Shown: positions 6,243-10,888 of the stretch, in pieces
Numbering within the stretch: the first letter of the stretch is position 1
Layout of the letters: each line of letters starts with the position of its first letter
Assembly: GCA_035762425.1 (NCBI GenBank)
Contig: DASTOW010000004.1
Location: forward strand, 1-10,888
DNA: 10,888 nt
From: AWTP1-13 sp035762425
GTDB lineage: Bacteria > Pseudomonadota > Alphaproteobacteria > Rhizobiales > Hyphomicrobiaceae
Direction: 5' to 3'
The notes under the pieces: generated by a model
The model's database searches: none
Told to the model about the DNA's origin: nothing
The model's input: the letters and a program-made list of their open reading frames with translations, nothing else
Position numbers and translations under genes: made by a program

Positions 6243-7370
6243 ATGACGGTAACACTGGCATTTCGCAACCTATTCCATGACCGGGTGCGGTTGGCGGTCA
6301 CGCTGATCGGCATCTTGTTTTCCATTGTGCTGGTTGCCGTGCAGCTCGGACTCTATCTCGGCGCGCGCACCATGATCATTTCCATGATCGATCGCTCCGA
6401 TGGCGATCTATGGATCATGGCCTACGGCACCAAGAACTTCGAAGAGGCGCAGCCGATCAGCACACGTGAGCGCTTCACCGCTCTTGCCACGCCTGGTGTT
6501 CTCAGCGCTTCACCGCTCGTCACCTCCTTCACGGACTGGCGCAAGCCGGGCGGCGGCACGACGCTGGTGGTGGTGGTCGGCACCGACTACGAGGACGGCG
6601 CACTGGCACCGTGGAATGTTGTGGCGGGCGATGTGACGGGCCTCGGCGCGCGCGATGCCGTGATGGTCGACAAGACATATTTGGCGGAGCTGGGCCTCAA
6701 CGGCGTCGGCGACACGGCCCAGATCGGCGGCTCGCGCGTGCGCGTGACGGGGCTTACGGAAGGCATCCGTTCGTTCACGGTCACACCGTTCGTCTTTACA
6801 ACACTAAATCGTGCGCGCTCGCTGCTCAATATGCCGGCCGACAATCTCACCTATGTGCTGGTCAAGTTGCAGCCGGGCTACGAGGCCGAAGCGGTGCGCG
6901 ATGCGCTGCGCGCCAAATTGCCGGACAGCGAGGTGCTGACCAAGGCCGAGTTCCGCACGCGCAGCCTCAATCACTGGCTGTTTGCGACCGGTGCCGGCGT
7001 GGCGCTGATCGGCGGCGCCGTGCTCGGTCTTGTGGTCGGCACCGTGATCGTTGCGCAGACGCTCTACTCGAGCACCAAGGATCACCTCAACGAGTTCGCC
7101 ACCCTGCGCGCACTCGGCTCATCGTCGGGATACATTCACAGGGTGATCCTGGCGCAGGCTGGCTTGAGCGCCTTGCTCGGTTACGCGCTCGGCATGTCGA
7201 TTGCGCTGACCATTGTCTATCTCAGTCACAACACCGCCTTGCCCATCATGATGACGCCGGGACTGGCAGGCCTGCTGCTCGCACTGACCTTCGGCATGTG
7301 CGCGATCTCGGCGGTGTCTGCCATCAGCAAAGTCATGCGCATCGATCCCGCCATGGTGTTCAACCGATGA
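6243..7370 (+). CDS. ABC exporter permease, DevC/FtsX-like (MacB-type fold)
   Basis: 375 residues. One transmembrane helix at about 18-40, a large periplasmic domain (about 45-245), then three helices at about 247-272, 300-327 and 338-362: the four-helix plan of FtsX/MacB-type permeases. The N-terminal pattern LAFRNLFHDRVRLAVTLIGI and the IDRSDGDLWIM block after helix 1 are typical of the DevC subfamily, which lacks its own ATPase domain and partners with separate DevA and DevB proteins. Such pumps work with a membrane fusion protein and often an outer-membrane TolC channel to push substrates out from the periplasm. The ATG at 6243 is chosen because the upstream in-frame TTG at 6168 would add a non-conserved 25-residue arginine-rich leader. 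The stop overlaps the ATPase start as ATGA. The substrate is unknown; DevBCA in cyanobacteria exports glycolipids, which need not apply here. Confidence 0.88.
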   Translation: MTVTLAFRNLFHDRVRLAVTLIGILFSIVLVAVQLGLYLGARTMIISMIDRSDGDLWIMAYGTKNFEEAQPISTRERFTALATPGVLSASPLVTSFTDWRKPGGGTTLVVVVGTDYEDGALAPWNVVAGDVTGLGARDAVMVDKTYLAELGLNGVGDTAQIGGSRVRVTGLTEGIRSFTVTPFVFTTLNRARSLLNMPADNLTYVLVKLQPGYEAEAVRDALRAKLPDSEVLTKAEFRTRSLNHWLFATGAGVALIGGAVLGLVVGTVIVAQTLYSSTKDHLNEFATLRALGSSSGYIHRVILAQAGLSALLGYALGMSIALTIVYLSHNTALPIMMTPGLAGLLLALTFGMCAISAVSAISKVMRIDPAMVFNR

Positions 7371-8128
7371 CCGACGCAGACGCCCCGAGCGTGCTGGAAG
7401 CGCGCGATATCGCCAAGGAGCTGGGCCAGGGCGCAGGCCGCGTGCGCGCCCTGAAGGGCGTCAGTCTGACGCTCAACCCTGGCGAGCTCACTTTGCTGAT
7501 GGGTCCCTCCGGCAGCGGCAAGACCACTCTGCTGTCGATCCTCGGCTGCATCCTCACTCCGACCGAGGGTTCGCTCAGCATCGCCGGCCAGTCGACCGAC
7601 GGCCTGGGACCCGAGGGTCTGGCGGCGCTGCGTCGCCGCAGCATTGGTTTCATCTTCCAGTCCTACAATCTGTTCCCGACGCTGACCGCCGAGGAGAACG
7701 TGCGCCTTGCACTCGATGTTCGCGGCGAGCGCGGCTCGGAGGCAATCGTGCGTGCCCAGAGGGCGCTGCATCAGGTCGGCCTCAGGCACAAGCTCAAGTC
7801 CTACCCGGCAAACCTGAGCGGCGGCGAGCAGCAGCGCGTCGCCGTCGCGCGGGCATTGGCGGGCTCGCCCGCCGTCATGCTGGCCGACGAGCCGACGGCC
7901 GCGCTCGACAGCGAGAACGGCATCGCCGTCATGCAGCTGCTGTCCGAGATCGCCCGTGACAAGAGCCGGGCGGTGCTGGCGGTCACCCACGATCCCCGCA
8001 CCATACCTTTCGCCAACCGCATCCTGCGTATCGAGGACGGCCTGATTGTCGGCGAGGAGCGCCGCGCCGAGGGGGTCGAGACGGTTCATGAGCTAGCGCG
8101 CAACAGAAAGCGGAAAGCCAATGCTTAA
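7367..8128 (+). CDS. ABC transporter ATP-binding protein, DevA/LolD/MacB-like
   Basis: 253 residues with a complete nucleotide-binding domain: Walker A GPSGSGKT (46-53), Q-loop Gln98 in FIFQSYNLFP, signature LSGGEQQR (150-157), Walker B VMLADE (170-175) followed by PTAALD, and switch His208 in VTHD. The FQSYNLFPTLTAEENV segment is typical of the LolD/MacB/DevA class, whose ATPases power FtsX-fold permeases by mechanical transmission rather than by substrate transport through the membrane. The ATG at 7367 overlaps the permease stop, and the stop at 8126-8128 overlaps the start of the fusion protein by 8 nt, so the three subunits are probably made in fixed ratio from one message. The lysine- and arginine-rich tail (RNRKRKANA) lies past the domain. 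The protein should sit on the cytoplasmic face of the inner membrane. Confidence 0.95.
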   Translation: MTDADAPSVLEARDIAKELGQGAGRVRALKGVSLTLNPGELTLLMGPSGSGKTTLLSILGCILTPTEGSLSIAGQSTDGLGPEGLAALRRRSIGFIFQSYNLFPTLTAEENVRLALDVRGERGSEAIVRAQRALHQVGLRHKLKSYPANLSGGEQQRVAVARALAGSPAVMLADEPTAALDSENGIAVMQLLSEIARDKSRAVLAVTHDPRTIPFANRILRIEDGLIVGEERRAEGVETVHELARNRKRKANA

Positions 8129-9299
8129 GGCTGATTCAACGCTCAACGTCCTGATCGTCGCCGCCGTTCTGGCGCTCGGCGTCGGCTACTACGTGCCAAA
8201 GACGCTGAGCTCGCGTCATGCGGAGGTCCAGAAGGCCCCCATTACGACGACGGGTAGCACGACGACAACGGCCAGCACATCGACCTCCACGTCCACACCC
8301 TCGAGTGTGTCAACCGGCAACAGCTCTGCTGCGCCCAAGACGGCCGCCAAATCCGGTTGGGCCGCCTCGGCGCCGGGACGCGTCGAGCCATCGGGTGGTG
8401 AGGTACGAATCGGGGCACAGGCGGCCGGCCGCATCACCGAGGTGCTGGTGGCGCTCAATGACAAGGTCGACGCGGGCGAGATGCTGGTGCGTCTCGATGA
8501 CGGCGACCTGATCGCGCGTGTGCATGCCGCGACCGCCGAGCTGGCCATCCGCCGCAAGGACCGCGACGGCAACGAGAGCACCGGCCGCTTGGCCCAGGAT
8601 CGCCGCACGGCCGAGGACAATGTGGCCAGCGCCGAGCGCCAGCTCGTCATCAGCCGCGAGGAGTACGATCGCCAGGCCAAGGCGCGCCGCACCGGCGGCG
8701 CCACCCCGGCTGATTTCGACAAGGCGCGCGACGCTGTCGTCAAGGCCCAAGAGCGGCTGGATTCCTCCAGGCTTGCCCTGCGCAAGGCCCTGTCCGTCGA
8801 CAATCTGCCCGCACCGACACGGCAGGAGGCGGCGGTCACGGCGGCCCGCGCAGAGCTGTCTCTGGCTGAGGCCGCTCTGGAGCGCACCCGCATCCGCGCG
8901 CCGTTCGCCGGCACTGCGCTGCAGATCAGTGCCAAGGTTGGCGAGATGGCGACCCCGTCGCCTGAGAACGTCCTGCTGACGCTGGGCAATACTGCAACCA
9001 TGCAGGTCAAGGCAGAGCTGGAAGAGCGCGACGTTGGTAAGGTGCGCGTCGGGCAGTTGGCGGTGATCCGCTCCGATGCGTTCCCGGGCCAGGACTTCGA
9101 GGGCAAGGTGTCGTCGATGGCGCAGGCGCTCGGACCGACCCGGCTCGGCCAGCGCGGTCCGCGCAAGCCGACCGACGTGGACGTGCTCGAGATCGTCGTC
9201 GACCTGAACGGCCAGACGCCCCTCCTGCCCGGCATGCGCGTCGACGTCTTCCTGAAGCCCGAGAGCGCCGCGGCCTCTTCGCTGACCAAGACGAACTAG
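8121..9299 (+). CDS. HlyD-family membrane fusion protein (DevB-like)
   Basis: 392 residues. An N-terminal membrane anchor (about 7-25) is followed by a Thr/Ser-rich linker (about 42-68), then a first lipoyl half-motif (GRVEPSGGEVRIGAQAAGRI, 87-106, continuing to VRLDDGDL), a long alpha-helical hairpin (about 131-255) rich in Ala, Arg and Glu with a turn near 190-200, the second lipoyl half (RIRAPFAGTAL, 257-267), and a beta-barrel domain (about 292-380) ending in LLPGMRVDVFLKP. This is the usual order of periplasmic adaptor subunits that join the inner-membrane pump to an outer-membrane channel. No TolC-like gene lies in the window, so one encoded elsewhere would be needed. It follows the ATPase with an 8-nt overlap. 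The low-complexity linker is unusual and is described as a separate finding. Its stop is 138 bp from the convergent flavin reductase gene. Confidence 0.92.
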   Translation: MLKADSTLNVLIVAAVLALGVGYYVPKTLSSRHAEVQKAPITTTGSTTTTASTSTSTSTPSSVSTGNSSAAPKTAAKSGWAASAPGRVEPSGGEVRIGAQAAGRITEVLVALNDKVDAGEMLVRLDDGDLIARVHAATAELAIRRKDRDGNESTGRLAQDRRTAEDNVASAERQLVISREEYDRQAKARRTGGATPADFDKARDAVVKAQERLDSSRLALRKALSVDNLPAPTRQEAAVTAARAELSLAEAALERTRIRAPFAGTALQISAKVGEMATPSPENVLLTLGNTATMQVKAELEERDVGKVRVGQLAVIRSDAFPGQDFEGKVSSMAQALGPTRLGQRGPRKPTDVDVLEIVVDLNGQTPLLPGMRVDVFLKPESAAASSLTKTN

Positions 9300-9437
9300 C
9301 CTTGCACGGTCATGGTCGCCCTGCCCGCGGGCCAGTCCCGAGGGTGGAGGCCATCCATGCATGGCTGACCGCGCCGTTCGTTGCGGAGCTGGACCCTGGC
9401 GACACGCGCGGCTGCCACTGGCAACGCCAGACACCCC
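9300..9437. other. Convergent intergenic spacer with nested inverted repeats
   Basis: This 138-bp spacer separates two convergent operons. It contains the GC palindrome CCCGCGGG near the exporter end and a nested pair CTGGCG/CGCCAG (9396-9401 and 9425-9430) enclosing TGCC-ACT-GGCA (9413-9423). No U-tract follows either strand's hairpin, so bidirectional termination here is only possible, perhaps Rho-dependent. No gene is supported in it. Confidence 0.35.
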
Positions 9438-10202
9438 CTAGCTGCCGGTCGGCCCGAACCTCTCGGTCTTGATCAGGTCCGGCTGGTGGCCGAGTTCGAG
9501 CAGCGAACGGGCGGCCTGCTCCACCAGCGGTGTCGGACCGCAGATGAATATGCGCGGCCGTTCTGCCGCCACCAAGCCCGCACTGGCCAGCATGGCGTGA
9601 TCGATGCGGCGCGTCTCTCCGCGCCAGCCCTCGGGGTGGCCACGCGTCAGCGTGTGCACCACTCGCAGACCGTCGGCCTTCGCCGCCAGGCCATCCAGCT
9701 CCTCGCGATAGATGATGTCCTCATAGGTGCGTGACGAGTAGAGCAGCACCGCGGGCACGTCGATGTTTGCGAGCGCCCGATGCCGTAACATGGCCATCAG
9801 CGGCGCGATGCCCGATCCACCCGCCACCAGCAGCAGCGGTCCGCCCGCTGCCGCCGTCCACACGAAGTAGCCGCCGATCGGCCCGCGCAGCTCGAAGTGG
9901 TCACCGACCTGCACATCATTCGTCAGGTAGGGCGAGACCTCGCCCTCCTCGATGCGATCGACGGTCAGCATTACGTGCCGATCCTCGGGTGCCGATGCGA
10001 TCGAGTAGCTGCGCTGCGCCTGATAGCCATCCTCGGCCGTCAGCCGCACATCGACATGCTGGCCGGCGCGATGTCCCGACCAACCGGGGATGTTCAGCAC
10101 GAGGCTCTTGGCGCGCGGCGTCTCTTCGATCAGCGCGATCACCTCGGCGGTCAGCCAGCGCAGGCGTCCCGATCCCCCGGCGACGCCCTCAGTCTCCGGC
10201 AT
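9438..10202 (-). CDS. FAD/NAD(P)H oxidoreductase, ferredoxin-NADP reductase-like
   Basis: 254 residues. The FAD domain (about 12-115) carries RSYSIAS (64-70), the classic flavin-binding motif, and GPIGGYF (108-114); the nucleotide domain (about 120-254) has VAGGSGIAPLMAMLR (127-141) and FICGPTPLVE (219-228), typical for NAD(P)H binding. There is no 2Fe-2S cysteine cluster and no heme domain, so the protein ends as a two-domain reductase that must pass electrons to a partner. The ATG at 10202 is chosen: it overlaps the molybdoenzyme gene by 14 nt and has a purine-rich GAGAG about 9 nt upstream; an earlier in-frame start at 10244 would overlap by 56 nt. The neighbour suggests it supplies or takes electrons from the molybdopterin subunit. 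Both proteins lack export signals, so the pair should be cytoplasmic. Confidence 0.9.
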   Translation of the reverse strand: MPETEGVAGGSGRLRWLTAEVIALIEETPRAKSLVLNIPGWSGHRAGQHVDVRLTAEDGYQAQRSYSIASAPEDRHVMLTVDRIEEGEVSPYLTNDVQVGDHFELRGPIGGYFVWTAAAGGPLLLVAGGSGIAPLMAMLRHRALANIDVPAVLLYSSRTYEDIIYREELDGLAAKADGLRVVHTLTRGHPEGWRGETRRIDHAMLASAGLVAAERPRIFICGPTPLVEQAARSLLELGHQPDLIKTERFGPTGS

Positions 10203-10809
10203 AGCGCTGCTCTCGCCACGGATCGCCGTACATGTGATAGCCAAGCGATTCCCAGAAGCCTGGCTCGTCAGCCTCCGTGAAACGCAGCCGCCGCACCCAC
10301 TTGGCGCTCTTCCAGAAATATAGGTGCGGCACGAGCAGACGCGCCGGGCCGCCGTGCTCGGGCGTCAGCGGCTGGCCCTCATAGTGCGTCGCCACCATGG
10401 CCTTGCCATTGATCAGGTCCTCGACCGGCACATTGGTGGCGTAGCCGCCGTCGCAGTGGATCATGACATAGGCGGTCGGCGGCGCGTCGAGGCCTGCAGC
10501 CTTAAGCAACGCATCGATGGTCACGCCCCGCCAACGCGTGTCGAGCTTCGACCACGTGGTGACGCAGTGGATATCGACGGTCACCTCTGTCTGCGCAAGC
10601 GCGCCGAACTCTTCGCGGCTCCATTTGCCGAGCAGCGAGCCCCCTTTGTGCAGCGCCAAACTCCAACTGTGGAGTTGCGGCCGCGGCGTCGGGCCCGCCG
10701 ACAGCACCGGGAAGTCGGATGTGAGGTGCTGGCCTGGCGGCACGCGCCCTGACGGCACATCCTGCCGCTTGCGGCCTTTGAAACCGCGCGAAATCGGAGG
10801 CTCGCTCAT
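10189..10809 (-). CDS. Molybdopterin-dependent oxidoreductase, sulfite oxidase-fold, cytoplasmic
   Basis: 206 residues. The core of the sulfite oxidase fold is seen in VDIHCVTTWSKLDTRWRGV (78-96), where Cys82 is the expected molybdenum ligand, followed by HCDGGYATNVPVEDL (118-132), LTPEHGGPARLLVPHLYFWKSAKWV (148-172) and a C-terminal GYHMYGDPWREQRY. There is no Tat signal, no heme domain and no dimerisation domain, so this is a short stand-alone catalytic subunit, smaller than plant or animal sulfite oxidase and different from periplasmic MsrP (YedY). The ATG at 10809 is supported by GAGGAG 4 nt upstream; a TTG at 10821 would put that site inside the gene. A flavin reductase follows with a 14-nt overlap, as is common for this family. 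The natural substrate, whether sulfite, a sulfoxide or something else, is not known. Confidence 0.9.
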   Translation of the reverse strand: MSEPPISRGFKGRKRQDVPSGRVPPGQHLTSDFPVLSAGPTPRPQLHSWSLALHKGGSLLGKWSREEFGALAQTEVTVDIHCVTTWSKLDTRWRGVTIDALLKAAGLDAPPTAYVMIHCDGGYATNVPVEDLINGKAMVATHYEGQPLTPEHGGPARLLVPHLYFWKSAKWVRRLRFTEADEPGFWESLGYHMYGDPWREQRYAGD

Positions 10810-10821
10810 GACGCTCCTCAA

Positions 10822-10849
10822 GTTACGGATCTGTCGACAGATCCGTAAC
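10822..10849. promoter_or_regulatory. Perfect 28-bp palindrome, probable operator of the molybdoenzyme operon
   Basis: The left arm GTTACGGATCTGTC is followed directly by its exact reverse complement, with no spacer and no mismatch over 28 bp; symmetry stops at the next pair (10821/10850). It lies 12 nt upstream of the molybdoenzyme ATG, abutting its ribosome site. Next to it, at 10860-10867, ATGATAAT reads as a -10-like box on both strands (TATCAT on the minus strand, GATAAT on the plus strand), although no good -35 is visible. The length and full symmetry fit a homodimeric repressor such as a TetR-type protein, possibly encoded divergently just past the window. A hairpin role is less likely, as there is no U-run. 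Confidence 0.7.
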
Positions 10850-10888
10850 CCAATGTCGCATGATAATGCTGTGCTGCATATGCGCTCG

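Noticed and set aside
5353..6246. Plus-strand open frame of 297 codons starting at the end of the second hydrolase
   Set aside because: It is antisense to DUF2147, which has a proper signal peptide and ribosome site, and continues through a non-coding divergent region with no motif.
8310..9434. Minus-strand open frame of 374 codons opposite the membrane fusion protein
   Set aside because: It is antisense to a clear HlyD-family gene, has no recognisable domain and no ribosome site, and runs on into the convergent spacer.
9381..9734. Plus-strand open frame covering the convergent spacer and the 3' end of the flavin reductase
   Set aside because: It mostly overlaps a well-supported minus-strand gene; no ribosome site and no family motif.
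10860..10888. Possible start of a divergent gene at ATG 10860 or 10880
   Set aside because: Too little sequence remains and there is no ribosome site; a divergent regulator is only suspected from the palindrome.

Overview
The window is a GC-rich bacterial chromosomal segment. Codon use, a DUF2147 protein, and a cytoplasmic sulfite-oxidase-like molybdoenzyme encoded beside a flavin reductase all fit an alphaproteobacterium (Rhodospirillales or Hyphomicrobiales type). That lineage call is an inference from gene style, not from a marker gene. I see no rRNA, tRNA, CRISPR array, insertion sequence or phage gene.

Layout from left to right. (1) 1-864 holds the 3' end of a sodium:solute symporter, cut by the window edge, with a perfect 10-bp inverted repeat spanning its stop codon. 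(2) 1113-5356 is a same-strand metabolic cluster: a HAD-type small-molecule phosphatase, an alpha/beta hydrolase coupled to it by an ATGA overlap, a class III PLP aminotransferase, and a second alpha/beta hydrolase that is clearly a paralogue of the first. (3) A DUF2147 secreted protein lies on the minus strand (5380-5877) and ends 23 bp from the second hydrolase. (4) After a 365-bp non-coding divergent region, 6243-9299 encodes a compact three-gene ABC exporter of the DevC/DevA/DevB (MacB-like) type: FtsX-fold permease, ATPase and HlyD-type membrane fusion protein, with ATGA and 8-nt overlaps. (5) On the minus strand, converging on the exporter, are a molybdopterin oxidoreductase of the sulfite oxidase fold (10189-10809) and an overlapping FAD/NAD(P)H oxidoreductase (9438-10202), which probably form one electron-transfer pair. 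(6) A perfect 28-bp palindrome (10822-10849) sits just upstream of that operon and is the strongest regulatory signal in the window.

How the genes may work together: the phosphatase, aminotransferase and two hydrolases look like a small biosynthetic or modification pathway that dephosphorylates, aminates, and hydrolyses or transfers an ester. I do not recognise its product. The DevBCA-like exporter downstream belongs to a family known to move lipids, peptides or glycolipids across Gram-negative envelopes, so it could export the product, but the intervening antisense gene and 365-bp gap mean this link is only a hypothesis. The molybdoenzyme operon appears to be an independent unit under its own dyad-symmetric operator.
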